Assembly: GCF_031157835.1 (NCBI RefSeq)
Contig: NZ_JAVIDR010000013.1
Span: forward strand, 17,948-81,947
Direction of reading: 5' to 3'
DNA: 64,000 nucleotides
Origin: Acinetobacter rudis
Lineage (GTDB): Bacteria; Pseudomonadota; Gammaproteobacteria; Pseudomonadales; Moraxellaceae
Shown here: positions 48,400-57,976 of the stretch, piece after piece
Layout: each line of letters opens with the position of its first letter
Numbering within the stretch: the stretch's first letter is position 1
The notes under the pieces: model-generated
What the model was told of the DNA's origin: nothing
Databases searched by the model: none
Seen by the model: the letters and a program-made list of their open reading frames with translations, nothing else
Program-made: the position numbers and the translations under genes

Positions 48400-49053
48400 A
48401 TGTCAATTCGTGATGAACGTAAACAGCAAAGTCGACAAGCGCTATTAGATGCAGCATTAAAATTAAGTATCTCGGGTCGCTCATTTTCAGCAACCAGTCT
48501 GCGTGAAATCACACGTAGTGTTGGTTTAGTCCCTGCAGCTTTTTACCGACATTTCCAAAATATTGATCAACTTGCTGAAGAGCTTGTAGATCAAGTAGGG
48601 TTACAGTTCAAAAGCATACAACATCAATTTCATCAAATTTATTTTCGTGACCCCCAAAATGGCATTTCACGAGGTTTAGAATATTTTTTATTTGCCGTAG
48701 AACAACATCCGCAGATTTGGACTTTCTTCATTACAGAGCGTTGGGGAGGATCCCATACCCTACGTCAAGCCATTGCTAGGGAAATTGATTTTCTTATTCA
48801 AGATCTAGCTCAAGCATTACAACACCTAGACCAATTACGCCAACACACCTCCCTAGATCCTGATGAGTGCTATCAAATCGCAAATATTCTAATTAATTTA
48901 TCCTTTACCTGGGCAGTCACATGGATTACGGCGAGCCAGCAAAATAGCTGTCCAGCACTGCAACAAGAAAAAGAGCAACTACATACTCAAATGGAAAAAC
49001 AAATAAAATTAATTTTTCGTGGTCGGATAAAAAATAAAAACCAAGACCAATAA
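48400..49053 (+). CDS. TetR-family regulator, FabR-like
   Basis: 217 residues. N-terminal helix-turn-helix (SATSLREITRSVGLVPAAFYRHFQNIDQLAEELVDQVG) and a C-terminal domain (WTFFITERWGGSHTLRQAIAREIDFLIQDLA) that matches the E. coli FabR pattern. FabR represses unsaturated fatty acid genes and senses acyl-ACP/acyl-CoA. The homology is visible but FabR targets are not nearby, so the role is inferred. Confidence 0.75.
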   Translation: MSIRDERKQQSRQALLDAALKLSISGRSFSATSLREITRSVGLVPAAFYRHFQNIDQLAEELVDQVGLQFKSIQHQFHQIYFRDPQNGISRGLEYFLFAVEQHPQIWTFFITERWGGSHTLRQAIAREIDFLIQDLAQALQHLDQLRQHTSLDPDECYQIANILINLSFTWAVTWITASQQNSCPALQQEKEQLHTQMEKQIKLIFRGRIKNKNQDQ

Positions 49054-49143
49054 TGAAAAAACTGCAGCAAAGAACTCAACGTATAAATTAGATTAAATAT
49101 CTTACTTTAAGGTTCAGTTCAAAGCGCAGTTTTTTTAAATTCT

Positions 49144-49761
49144 TTATTTTGCTTTGCGTTCTTGTTCTACCAAGTAAGTGATTACTTGTGGTACTTTTTC
49201 AGCATCGCCTTGTACAACATACTTACCATTCACGACAACGGCCGGCACCCCAGTCAGCTGGTATTGCTGTGCTAATTTATTTGACTCAGCAATTTTTGCA
49301 GTTACAGCAAATGAGTTAAATAAACTATTGAATTTCGCTTCAGGTACACCAAACTTAGTAAAGAATTTTGCTTGAGATTGTTGATCGTAAAGCTGCTGTC
49401 CTTGCTGATGAATTGCATTAAACATTGGAATATGAGTACGTTTACGAATGCCTAAAGCCTCTGCAACATAATAGCCACGAGCACTTTGTTCCCAAGTTTT
49501 ATTCATCGCCGCTGGTGTACGTACAAAATATACATCTTTAGGTAATGTCTTCAACCATGCTTGCATTGGTTTTTCTAAACTATAGCAATGACCACAACCA
49601 TAGAAGAAAAATTCACGTACTTCAATTTTACCAGCAACTTCGCTTTTTCCAGGATTTGCTAAAACAGTATAGTCCTTGCCCGCAACAAAATTCGCAGCCA
49701 TTGTTTGCATTGATAGCGCAGTTAAGGCGATTGTTATTCCACTTAATATATACTTTTTCAT
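49144..49761 (-). CDS. dsbA: Thiol:disulfide interchange protein DsbA
   Basis: 205 residues from the ATG at 49761; the longer frame from 49803 has no good ribosome site. Signal peptide (about 1-22, MQTMAA), thioredoxin fold with active site Cys56-Gly-His-Cys59 (FFFYGCGHCYSLEKP) and cis-Pro in TGVPAVVVNGKYVV. It oxidises cysteines in periplasmic proteins. CGHC is the PDI-type motif; the classic enterobacterial DsbA motif is CPHC. Confidence 0.93.
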   Translation of the reverse strand: MKKYILSGITIALTALSMQTMAANFVAGKDYTVLANPGKSEVAGKIEVREFFFYGCGHCYSLEKPMQAWLKTLPKDVYFVRTPAAMNKTWEQSARGYYVAEALGIRKRTHIPMFNAIHQQGQQLYDQQSQAKFFTKFGVPEAKFNSLFNSFAVTAKIAESNKLAQQYQLTGVPAVVVNGKYVVQGDAEKVPQVITYLVEQERKAK

Positions 49762-49945
49762 TGACTTAATTTTCCTCAAGGTCATGGGCACTAGCATATG
49801 CACTAACTATAAAACAAATATAGGAAAATCGTTTTTATTCTGTGAACTTTTTTACATGATAGATCGCTTTTTTTTGAATAATCGCTACACTAACAAGGCT
49901 TAATGATGTTTTTAACGATAAATGAATGATTATAGGGTGAGTGCT

Positions 49946-50662
49946 ATGACGCAACTTAATGTCGATCCACAAGAAATTGCAAAATTTGAAGCCCTAGCTG
50001 CATTATGGTGGGATCAGCATTCTGAGTTTAGACCACTTCACCAAATTAATCCTTTACGTCTCAATTGGATCGATGAACATGCTGCTGGCTTAAGTGGCAA
50101 AAAAATTCTTGATGTCGGCTGTGGTGGTGGAATTTTAGCGGAAAGTATGGCACGTCGTGGTGCACAAGTTCTTGGTATTGATATGGGTGAAGCACCCTTA
50201 AATGTTGCCCGTCTGCATGCAGAACAAGAAAATGTAAGTAATATTGAATACCGTCAAGTACCAGTTGAGCAACTCGCAGAAGAACAAGCAGGACAATATG
50301 ACATCGTAACATGTATGGAAATGTTAGAGCACGTACCTGATCCTGCATCAATTATTCAAGCTTGTCAAAAACTCGTTAAACCAGGTGGTCACGTCTTTTT
50401 CTCAACAATTAACCGTAATCCTAAAGCTTATTTATTTGCCATCATTGGTGCTGAATACGTATTACGCTTACTGAAAAAAGGCACTCACGATTATCATAAG
50501 TTCATTAAGCCCTCTGAGCTTGCTCATGATATTCGACAAGCAGGTCTTCAGCTAAAAGATATGACTGGCTTACATTATAATCCACTTACTAAGCATTATT
50601 GGCTTGCACCAAATGTCGATGTTAACTACATGGTTTACACTGTAAACAAGGATGCCTCATGA
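49946..50662 (+). CDS. ubiG: 3-demethylubiquinol / polyprenyl-dihydroxybenzoate O-methyltransferase
   Basis: 238 residues from ATG 49946 with AGGGTGAG just upstream. SAM-binding motif [38 protein letters not shown] and [21 protein letters not shown] are UbiG signatures. It performs both O-methylations of ubiquinone synthesis. First gene of ubiG-gph-yciK; its stop overlaps gph by 4 bases. Confidence 0.95.
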   Translation: MTQLNVDPQEIAKFEALAALWWDQHSEFRPLHQINPLRLNWIDEHAAGLSGKKILDVGCGGGILAESMARRGAQVLGIDMGEAPLNVARLHAEQENVSNIEYRQVPVEQLAEEQAGQYDIVTCMEMLEHVPDPASIIQACQKLVKPGGHVFFSTINRNPKAYLFAIIGAEYVLRLLKKGTHDYHKFIKPSELAHDIRQAGLQLKDMTGLHYNPLTKHYWLAPNVDVNYMVYTVNKDAS

Positions 50663-51333
50663 AAGCCGTATTGTTCGATTTAGACGGCACACTTATTGAC
50701 ACTGCTGCAGACTTTATTCGTATTATCCAGAAAATGTGCCTTGAAGAAGGCCGTGATATTGTGCCTGCAGACTTGATTAGAACTCAAGTCTCTGAAGGTG
50801 CACGAGCAATGGTTCAATTGGTCTATCCAGAATTGAACAGTACTGACCCAGTATTTCTTGCACATCGCCAACGTTTTTTGGATATTTATGGAGAAAATAT
50901 CGCAGTAGATACTGATTTGTTTGAGCATATGCCAGCATTGCTGGCTCAACTTGAAGCACATCATATTCCTTGGGGAATCGTCACAAACAAACCACGGGGA
51001 TTATCAGAATCATTGTTACAAGCGTTAAATCTAACCGAACGCTGCGCTGTTTTAGTATGCCCTGAAGATGTTCGTCATACTAAACCTGACCCTGAGCCTA
51101 TGTATCTTGCTGCTCAACAGCTTGGCATAGACCCAATGCACATTATATACGTAGGTGATCACCCACGAGATATTGACGCTGGGCGAAATGCGAAAATGTA
51201 CAGCATATTAGCAGCCTATGGTTATTTACCAATGGCTTATAAAGATGATTTGGCAGCATGGCAAGCAGACTGTATTATCCATACTGTGCCAGAATTACAG
51301 CTACAGCTACAAAATCTCTTACAACTGCACTAA
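50659..51333 (+). CDS. gph: Phosphoglycolate phosphatase
   Basis: 224 residues; HAD-superfamily catalytic [15 protein letters not shown] at the N-terminus, [10 protein letters not shown] and [16 protein letters not shown]. It removes phosphate from 2-phosphoglycolate, a DNA-repair by-product. Neighbouring ubiG suggests a metabolic-housekeeping operon. Confidence 0.93.
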   Translation: MKAVLFDLDGTLIDTAADFIRIIQKMCLEEGRDIVPADLIRTQVSEGARAMVQLVYPELNSTDPVFLAHRQRFLDIYGENIAVDTDLFEHMPALLAQLEAHHIPWGIVTNKPRGLSESLLQALNLTERCAVLVCPEDVRHTKPDPEPMYLAAQQLGIDPMHIIYVGDHPRDIDAGRNAKMYSILAAYGYLPMAYKDDLAAWQADCIIHTVPELQLQLQNLLQLH

Positions 51334-51378
51334 ATGAAAAAAACCTAACTTATCACAACAACATTTTTCGGAGCTTTT

Positions 51379-52125
51379 ATGACATTTTCACAATATCAAC
51401 CACGCCCGGATTTACTTAAAGACAAAATCATTTTAATTACTGGTGCTGGTGACGGTATTGGCCGTGCTGCTGCAATCAGCTATGCCCTACATGGTGCAAC
51501 CGTTGTTTTACATGGTCGTACTTTAAATAAATTGGAAGTTATCTACGATGAAATTGAAGGTTTAGGTGCGCCTCAACCCGCGATTTTACCATTACAACTT
51601 TCAACTGCCACTGCTCACGACTATGAACTTCTACTCAATACATTAGAAAAACAATTTGGCCGTCTAGATGGCATTTTACATAATGCGGGTATCTTAGGTG
51701 ATCGTACTGAACTCGCATACTACCCCACTGAAACTTGGGATGATGTAATGGCTGTTAATTTACGTGCGCCGTTTATTTTAACTCAAGCCCTATTACCCCT
51801 ATTACAGAAATCAGAACAAGCTTCTGTAATCTTTACAAGTTCAGGTGTTGGCCGAGAGGTTCGTGCCCAGTGGGGAGCTTATTCCATATCAAAAATAGCA
51901 CTTGAGGCGACCAGTAAATTATTTGCAACTGAGCATGTCCATCCGAACATCCGTTTTAATTGTATTAACCCAGGTGGAACACGGACAGCAATGCGAGCCA
52001 AAGCCTATCCAGAAGAAGATCCAAAAACCCTACCAACTCCAGAGCAAATCATGCCTGCTTATCTGTATCTCATGGGTGAGGACAGTTTATCTATGAATGG
52101 TACAAGTATTGATGCTCAAGGTTAA
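51379..52125 (+). CDS. yciK: Short-chain dehydrogenase, YciK family
   Basis: 248 residues; NAD(P) motif ITGAGDGIGRAAA, ILHNAGILGDRTEL, catalytic Ser in TSSGVGREVRAQWGAYSISKIALE (YxxxK), and NPGGTRTAMRAKAYPEEDP. It matches E. coli YciK, whose substrate is unknown. A strong ribosome site (CGGAG) precedes the ATG. Confidence 0.88.
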   Translation: MTFSQYQPRPDLLKDKIILITGAGDGIGRAAAISYALHGATVVLHGRTLNKLEVIYDEIEGLGAPQPAILPLQLSTATAHDYELLLNTLEKQFGRLDGILHNAGILGDRTELAYYPTETWDDVMAVNLRAPFILTQALLPLLQKSEQASVIFTSSGVGREVRAQWGAYSISKIALEATSKLFATEHVHPNIRFNCINPGGTRTAMRAKAYPEEDPKTLPTPEQIMPAYLYLMGEDSLSMNGTSIDAQG

Positions 52126-52131
52126 AAATAT

Positions 52132-52161
52132 GGTTTGTCTAGATATAAATTTAGACAAACC
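52132..52161 (+). terminator. Hairpin after yciK
   Basis: GGTTTGTCTA-gatataaatt-TAGACAAACC, perfect 10-bp arms, 6 bases after the yciK stop; no T-tract on the plus strand, so the terminator function is likely but not ideal. Confidence 0.6.
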
Positions 52162-52401
52162 AACTTCACCATTCATCTACCATTATATAAATATAAAAAC
52201 AAAGTTAAGTGCCGCTTGGTGTAAATGTTATAATATGCCCAAAATTATTCAGCGCTAAAAAATCAAACATCAAATGCATGTTGTAAATACATTTTTTTCT
52301 AAAACTGCATGCCTTTTTTGTAGAGTCTTCACAGTTTCTCTGCATTTACGCAGTACAGTATGAACGTGAAAAAACTTAGTTTTTAACACAGGAGGATCAT
52401 C

Positions 52402-52785
52402 ATGAATAAGCTATTGCTAGTATCTGCAGTGATATTAAATTTACTGTTGGTCAACCAAATCTCCTATGCAGACCCAGGTAATGGCCACAAAAGAGACTAT
52501 CGTGATCGAGATGCTCGCAGTTATGCACAGGGCAATGATAATGACGATAATTTGCAAGAAAAACGTCGTTTACGCGAAGAGCGTGGCTTTAGACGACTAC
52601 AACAACACCAATGGCAACCTGGTTATGTGATGCCGCAACACTATCGTGGTAATGGCTATAAAGTAGATTATCGTGAGCAAAACTTACCTAAGCCAGCAGC
52701 TAACCAACAGTGGTATAAAATCAACAACGATTTTATTTTGATTGACTCCGATAGTAATAACATCATCAAAATACTAGGGCTATAG
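52402..52785 (+). CDS. RcnB-family periplasmic protein
   Basis: 127 residues with a signal peptide (cleavage after SYA, about 23) and strong ribosome site AGGAGGA. The N-terminal half of the mature part is charged (RDYRDRDARSYAQGNDNDD), and the C-terminus WYKINNDFILIDSDSNNIIKIL fits the RcnB/YohN fold (the PF11776 motif, in which a Trp/Tyr-rich sheet ends the protein). RcnB takes part in nickel/cobalt homeostasis in E. coli; no metal transporter lies nearby here. Confidence 0.75.
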   Translation: MNKLLLVSAVILNLLLVNQISYADPGNGHKRDYRDRDARSYAQGNDNDDNLQEKRRLREERGFRRLQQHQWQPGYVMPQHYRGNGYKVDYREQNLPKPAANQQWYKINNDFILIDSDSNNIIKILGL

Positions 52786-52908
52786 CTTATCTTCTCCATA
52801 GAAGCTCCACGCTATTCACAATTGGTAAATTATGCACCCATTTTATATCTGCAATGCAGTATTAGTCTGACTATCTAAATTCACGACATACATGCATTGG
52901 AGTAAAAA

Positions 52909-53190
52909 ATGAAGAAGATGATCACGAGCCTACTGTTGCTAAGTAGTATTTTCACTGCCACTACAACCATGGCACGATCACACGATAACCACCACTCATA
53001 TAACCAACACGGCCAATCTTACGGTCATTCAGAACAGTATCTACCTAGACATCATCATTATGTTGCTGTAGATCATCGTAAAATTCGTCATTTACCACAA
53101 CCAGGCCGTTATCAACGTTGGTATCGAGCTAACCAACAATACCTTCTAGTTGATATGCGTGATCACCGTATTATTAAAACCTATCGTTAA
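52909..53190 (+). CDS. Second RcnB-family periplasmic protein, His-rich
   Basis: 93 residues; signal peptide MKKMITSLLLLSSIFTATTTMA, mature part starts with a His-rich stretch (HDNHHSYNQHGQSYGHSEQY and RHHHY), then the RcnB-type C-terminus RWYRANQQYLLVDMRDHRIIK. The His stretch suggests metal binding. GGAG ribosome site. It lies 123 bases after the first RcnB-like gene; the two seem related by duplication. Confidence 0.75.
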   Translation: MKKMITSLLLLSSIFTATTTMARSHDNHHSYNQHGQSYGHSEQYLPRHHHYVAVDHRKIRHLPQPGRYQRWYRANQQYLLVDMRDHRIIKTYR

Positions 53191-53215
53191 ATAGCGGTAT
53201 GTCCACGACCTTTAT

Positions 53216-53253
53216 GCCTCCAAATACAGCATCATCTTCATGTATTTTGGGGG
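53216..53253 (+). terminator. Hairpin after the RcnB-like pair
   Basis: GCCTCCAAATAC ... GTATTTTGGGGGC, about 12-bp arms with G-T pairs, 25 bases after the stop; no T-tract follows, so moderate confidence. Confidence 0.5.
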
Positions 53254-53361
53254 CTATTCATCATCGTTTAAGCGATTTACTCTCTTTTCCTCACACTGAA
53301 TGAAAAGTTTTTAGTTTTGTTCAGTATAATCAACTCATACAGGCTTTCAGTTGATTCACTC

Positions 53362-54717
53362 ATGCAAACGGACCTACAGACTTCTAATCACAAAATCACT
53401 CAGCAACATGTACATTGGTTTCGTAATTCAGCACCATATATTAATGCACATCGAAATAAGACTTTTGTGATCATGTTTGCTGGAGAGGCCGTACAGCATG
53501 ATAACTTTCAACATATCATTCATGACATTGCCTTATTACATTCCTTAGGAATTCGTCTAGTTTTAGTACACGGCGCTCGTCCACAAATCAATCGTCAGTT
53601 AGAAATTGCAGGAATTGATACTCCTATTCACCTCAATCGCCGTATAACAACACGACAAGCCATTCCAAGTGTAATGCATGCAATTGGTTCAATTCGTCTT
53701 GAAATTGAAGCACTGCTTTCTATGGGCTTAGCTAACTCTCCAATGTACGGAGCACGCATTGATGTGGTATCTGGTAACTTTGTTACTGCAAAACCTTATG
53801 GCATTCGTAATGGTATAGATTTTCAACTGTCAGGAGAGGTTCGCTCCATTGATATCGAAGCCATAACCAGCCATTTAAATCATCATAATATTGTTTCACT
53901 TAGCCCTATTGGCTATTCAACCACAGGTGAAGTTTTCAACCTTTTAGCAGAAGAAGTTGCAACCAAAGCTGCTGTTGAACTTAAAGCTGAAAAATTGATC
54001 TTCTTAGGTAACCAACAAGGCTTACTGGATGAGTTTGGTCAGTTATTACGTGAACTTTCACCACATCAATTAGATCAGCACATTGCTAAATATCAAGACT
54101 CCAATCCAGACTTTGCACTCTATCTAAATAATGCCAAGAATGCGAGTTTGAATGGTGTGCATCGTGTGCATCTTATTTCTTATAGTTATGATGGTGCTTT
54201 AATAGAAGAATTGTTTACTCGTGATGGCTTTGGCACCATGATTACCGAAGCACATTATGAAGAAGTGCGCATGGCAAATATTCATGATGTAGGTGGGCTG
54301 ATTAATTTACTGCGCCCACTCGAAAAAGAAGGTATTTTGGTTTATCGCTCTAGAGAATTACTCGAAAATGAGATTGATCAATTTGCTGTAATCGAACGTG
54401 ATGGCATGATACTCGCCTGTGCTGCATTATATCCAATCCCTACTGAGCCAGGCCAAATTCAATCTGCAGAAATTGCATGTATTGCAGTACACCCTCAATA
54501 CCGCAAATCTAATCGCGGTACACAAATTTTACATTTTCTTGAAGCAAAAGCATTACAACAAGGTATTCAACAAGTCTTTGTACTCACCACACGGACTTCT
54601 CATTGGTTTATTGAACATGACTTTCATCCTGTCAGTGTTGATGAACTACCTGCAGCACGGCAAGCACTTTACAACTTCCAGCGCAACTCACTCGTTTTTA
54701 AGAAATCCTTAACTTAA
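53362..54717 (+). CDS. argA: Amino-acid N-acetyltransferase (N-acetylglutamate synthase)
   Basis: 451 residues from ATG 53362, the usual Acinetobacter length; the upstream TTG is less likely. N-terminal amino-acid-kinase-like (arginine-sensing) domain with FVIMFAGEAVQH and LVLVHGARPQINRQL, and a C-terminal GNAT domain (AEIACIAVHPQYRKSNRGTQILHFLEAKA) that acetylates glutamate, the first step of arginine synthesis. Feedback inhibition by arginine is expected from the kinase-like domain. Confidence 0.95.
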   Translation: MQTDLQTSNHKITQQHVHWFRNSAPYINAHRNKTFVIMFAGEAVQHDNFQHIIHDIALLHSLGIRLVLVHGARPQINRQLEIAGIDTPIHLNRRITTRQAIPSVMHAIGSIRLEIEALLSMGLANSPMYGARIDVVSGNFVTAKPYGIRNGIDFQLSGEVRSIDIEAITSHLNHHNIVSLSPIGYSTTGEVFNLLAEEVATKAAVELKAEKLIFLGNQQGLLDEFGQLLRELSPHQLDQHIAKYQDSNPDFALYLNNAKNASLNGVHRVHLISYSYDGALIEELFTRDGFGTMITEAHYEEVRMANIHDVGGLINLLRPLEKEGILVYRSRELLENEIDQFAVIERDGMILACAALYPIPTEPGQIQSAEIACIAVHPQYRKSNRGTQILHFLEAKALQQGIQQVFVLTTRTSHWFIEHDFHPVSVDELPAARQALYNFQRNSLVFKKSLT

Positions 54718-55435
54718 TACTCATATACCCATGGTTTAAATCATGGCAAACGAGTGATTGAAGTAACGTAACCATTTGTTCCACGTGAAGCAAAGTTGTT
54801 CTGTATATTTTACTTTTTACAAGTGAGTAAAACACTCAAATGCACAAGTAAAAAACATCAATCACTCGAATAGACTTTCAATGAATATTGACTTAACCAC
54901 TGTAGTCCTAATCTTCATTTTAAAAATAAAATTCACTCAATATAGATCATAATTTTGATCTCAAAATTAATCCTAAAATTTGCAAATTTTGTTGTGTACA
55001 AAATAAAAAAACAGCTTGTTGTATGTTGCATAAAATAATTGCTATTTTAGGTGATGAAATATAGAGTATTTATTATTTATGTACTGTAACTCGCTCTTTT
55101 GTTTTTAAAATGCATAGTAAGTATAGTCACGTCACATTGTATAAATAATTTTAACAATTGACTAAACAACAAATAAAAAAATGGAATAATGTAGCATAAA
55201 TAACAGATCACGTATTTTTTGATATCAACAATTATCTTACCTACCCTATAGAATGCCTAAAATACAAACACAAACTATACAGTATAAAAAAATCATTCCT
55301 TCTTTTCATATAAAGGAATATACATTTAATTAATTTTACTTCACAATTGATTTAAAACTCGGTTGCTTGCCTGTCAACAAATCAAGCATTTTACCGTACA
55401 ATTTAGCCACCAATTTTTCAATGTAATGAGCTGCA
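54718..55435. other. 718-base intergenic region with nested inverted repeats
   Basis: AT-rich, without a convincing frame. It contains 11-bp inverted arms CGAGTGATTGA (54751-54761) and TCAATCACTCG (54858-54868) around TTTTTAC/GTAAAAA and the small stem GAGT-aaaac-ACTC; see separate entry. The second half is a plausible promoter region for the TetR gene at 55436. Confidence 0.6.
54751..54868. repeat. Nested inverted repeat
   Basis: Outer arms CGAGTGATTGA / TCAATCACTCG, inner arms TTTTTAC / GTAAAAA, central stem GAGTAAAACACTC. No target-site duplication seen next to the outer arms. It could be a transcript structure, terminator complex or MITE-like remnant. Confidence 0.6.
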
Positions 55436-56050
55436 ATGGAACAGAAAAAAAGCACCCAAAAACGGCAACAGCTACTCGCTGCTGCACTTGATGTATTTTC
55501 TTTATATGGATTTAGTGGAGCAAGCTTAGACGAGATTGCTCAATTAGCAGAAATGCATAAATCTAATATTTTCTACTACTATGAAAATAAAGAAGCCCTC
55601 TACATCGAAGTACTCACCAGTGTCATGCAAAAATGGTTAATTCCTCTGCATGAGCTCAAAGCTGAACTCGAACCAGCTGAAGCAATTTCACTTTATTTGA
55701 TGCAAAAAATTGAAGTTTCACGTACCCAGCCGAAGGCTTCCAAGCTCTATGCATTAGAAGTTATTCAAGGCGCGCCTCATATTCACGCAATTTTAAAAGG
55801 TCCCTTGAAGAAATTATTTAAGCGTAAGGCAAAAGTAATCTTAAATTGGCAGGAACAAGGTAAGATTTCGCCTCTTATTGATCCAGAACTACTGCTGATT
55901 AACCTTTGGGGAATTACTCAAAACTATGCTGATTTTAGTACTCAGATCGAATTCCTTGTAGGAAAAACTCTGCGCAATCGTAATTTATATCAACGTAGTA
56001 TCGAACATACTGTTCATCTTGTTTTATACGGTATGATACCACGTAGCTAA
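55436..56050 (+). CDS. TetR-family regulator, RutR-like
   Basis: 204 residues; N-terminal helix-turn-helix (GASLDEIAQLAEMHKSNIFYYYENKEALYIEVL) and C-terminal RutR-type domain (SRTQPKASKLYALEVIQGAPHIHAILKGPLKKL). RutR represses pyrimidine utilisation genes in E. coli. No rut, pyrimidine or purine catabolic genes lie nearby, so its targets are remote or different. Confidence 0.78.
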   Translation: MEQKKSTQKRQQLLAAALDVFSLYGFSGASLDEIAQLAEMHKSNIFYYYENKEALYIEVLTSVMQKWLIPLHELKAELEPAEAISLYLMQKIEVSRTQPKASKLYALEVIQGAPHIHAILKGPLKKLFKRKAKVILNWQEQGKISPLIDPELLLINLWGITQNYADFSTQIEFLVGKTLRNRNLYQRSIEHTVHLVLYGMIPRS

Positions 56051-56078
56051 CTTATGACTCACATGCAATATAAGTAAG

Positions 56079-56110
56079 TTTTGGCACACGGCCATAGCAC
56101 TCACTATGGT
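56079..56110. terminator. Hairpin downstream of the TetR gene
   Basis: GGCCATAG-cactca-CTATGGTC with outer TTTTGGC / GCCTAAAA pairing; a second stem ACTCAAC / GTTGAGT lies at 56122-56157. Located between convergent genes; probable terminators without classic T-tracts. Confidence 0.5.
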
Positions 56111-56157
56111 CGCCTAAAACAACTCAACAACCATCATGATAATAATAATCGTTGAGT

Positions 56158-56733
56158 CTACAAATTAATGTCTTGATAAATTGATAATAACTTTTTAGCA
56201 CCAATCAGCAAATTGTCCTGCCATTCAATATGTGCTTCTTGATTAGCCCCATCACTAATATATTTTACAGAAATCAAATTCACCCCCAGTTTTTTACAAA
56301 CCTTGGCAATTGCATACCCCTCCATATCAACTAAATTACATGCAAGAGGAGAAATTGTAGTCGCAAAATTATCCCCTGTTCCGCAGATTCCTTTACGTAA
56401 TTGTGGAAAGTGAGCGTCTAAGTCAATATGACTAGGATACTCTTCATCCATTGGCGTCATACCCAATTCGAATCCTAAAGCTGAAACATCCATATCTCTT
56501 TGTACAAAACGAGTTACTTCTACTAACTCATGTGCATCAAATACATGGCTGCCTGCTGTTCCTAAATTAAGTAGCGTTGTACAACCCGTTTCCATAATAA
56601 CTTGGTAGGCTTTAAAAGCAGCATTAACCTTACCTATACCACTGTAATGTACTTTAATTTGTTGTTGTTCAAAAAGTCCTTGCGATTCGCTTGGCAAAGC
56701 CATCATCAATGCCACATCAGCCTTATTACTCAT
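56158..56733 (-). CDS. 5'-methylthioadenosine/S-adenosylhomocysteine nucleosidase-like protein
   Basis: 191 residues from the ATG at 56733. It carries the purine/uridine phosphorylase-family signature of MtnN/Pfs: GIGKVNAA, LGTAGSHV, the substrate motif VDMEGYAIAKVCKKLG (conserved Glu) and the catalytic Asp in VKYISDGANQEA. It is clearly shorter than the usual ~230 residues; the missing part falls in the middle. Activity on MTA/SAH is plausible but not certain, so no symbol is given. Confidence 0.78.
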   Translation of the reverse strand: MSNKADVALMMALPSESQGLFEQQQIKVHYSGIGKVNAAFKAYQVIMETGCTTLLNLGTAGSHVFDAHELVEVTRFVQRDMDVSALGFELGMTPMDEEYPSHIDLDAHFPQLRKGICGTGDNFATTISPLACNLVDMEGYAIAKVCKKLGVNLISVKYISDGANQEAHIEWQDNLLIGAKKLLSIYQDINL

Positions 56734-56827
56734 TTCACTCAATATTCAATTGCTATTTTGGATATTGTATATGATACAAAATTTGGCCCAACAACATTGG
56801 GCCATTTAATATCTCATCTATTATTTA

Positions 56828-57976
56828 TTATATTTGATTCGTTAACTTAGTTTGTTGATCCAAATAATGTTTTAAACATGGTGAAAAGAATAAATCTCCG
56901 CGATAAATACCTAAGATAGTTCTTCCAATGACCATAGCCCATAATAAACATAATAAAGTAGCCAAACCTAATCCAATGCTATGAATGACTTGTATATTCG
57001 TTTGTATTGCCAATTGCAGTATCGCTAAAGTAAAAACACCTAATGGAAAGGTCAAAGCCCACCAACCTAAATTAAATGCTAACTGCTTGACATGACTAAG
57101 CGTAGTAAGAAGTGCTATAGCAAGCCACCATACTCCAAACCCAAGTAAAATTACACTTGCTAACCAGCCAGCATGCTTTAAGAAAATACCCAATGAAGAT
57201 AGATCAAAATATGTCATTAACGGCTGACCTGCTGCACCTAAGACCAGCAATGCTAAAGCACCTGTACCAATTGGACCTAAAGCCAGCCAACTACTCATCG
57301 CAAGTTCACGCCCAGGCAATTGATGCAGCGCTAAACGTAGCATCAAGATGCTTAATACTGCAAAAGCGGGTAATACAGACATCCCCCAAAGCACATAACT
57401 CACGATCAGTATTGCTAAACTTTCAGCACTATAAGGAAGATGCTGCAATAATAGACCACCAGAGCTCGCTGCAACCTCACAAGCGACAATAGGTAATAAC
57501 CACATTGCTGTCATGTTTTGTAATTGATGCTCTTGCCGACTGAACATACAAAAAGGGACGATAATTCCAATCAATACTGCAAGTAAAATGTCGATGTACC
57601 ATAAAACATGTGCAATTTGAATTGCGACATCACCATATAAGTCTATTCCGTATTTTAAAAAACCATTGAGCAACGTTGCCAAAGCCATTGGAATAGCGCC
57701 CAAAAATAAAGCCATACTTGAATGAGAAAAAATTTGTCGAGCTTCTACTGGATAAATCATCCACCGCAAAATATAAAGCACACTAAAAACAAGGAAGAAA
57801 ATAATATTTAAATGCCATAATGCCTGAGCAATCCATAATAAGAATTCAGATTGTTGTGCAAACTCAGGTAAAATCAGGGATACAACACCTGTTCCCATTA
57901 CCATGGTGAACCAGTTTGGGGTAAATTGACGAATCAATTCCTGCGGCTGTTGCAATTGATAAAATGGCTTTTTCAT
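56828..57976 (-). CDS. TehA/SLAC1-family (TDT) transporter
   Basis: 382 residues from the ATG at 57976 with AAGGAAGG upstream. About ten membrane segments. FTPNWFTMVMGTGVVSLIL at the N-terminus is the start of the tellurite-resistance/dicarboxylate transporter (TDT) family, which includes anion channels TehA and SLAC1. Could export anions or sulfite (SSU1-type); the substrate is not evident. Confidence 0.85.
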   Translation of the reverse strand: MKKPFYQLQQPQELIRQFTPNWFTMVMGTGVVSLILPEFAQQSEFLLWIAQALWHLNIIFFLVFSVLYILRWMIYPVEARQIFSHSSMALFLGAIPMALATLLNGFLKYGIDLYGDVAIQIAHVLWYIDILLAVLIGIIVPFCMFSRQEHQLQNMTAMWLLPIVACEVAASSGGLLLQHLPYSAESLAILIVSYVLWGMSVLPAFAVLSILMLRLALHQLPGRELAMSSWLALGPIGTGALALLVLGAAGQPLMTYFDLSSLGIFLKHAGWLASVILLGFGVWWLAIALLTTLSHVKQLAFNLGWWALTFPLGVFTLAILQLAIQTNIQVIHSIGLGLATLLCLLWAMVIGRTILGIYRGDLFFSPCLKHYLDQQTKLTNQI

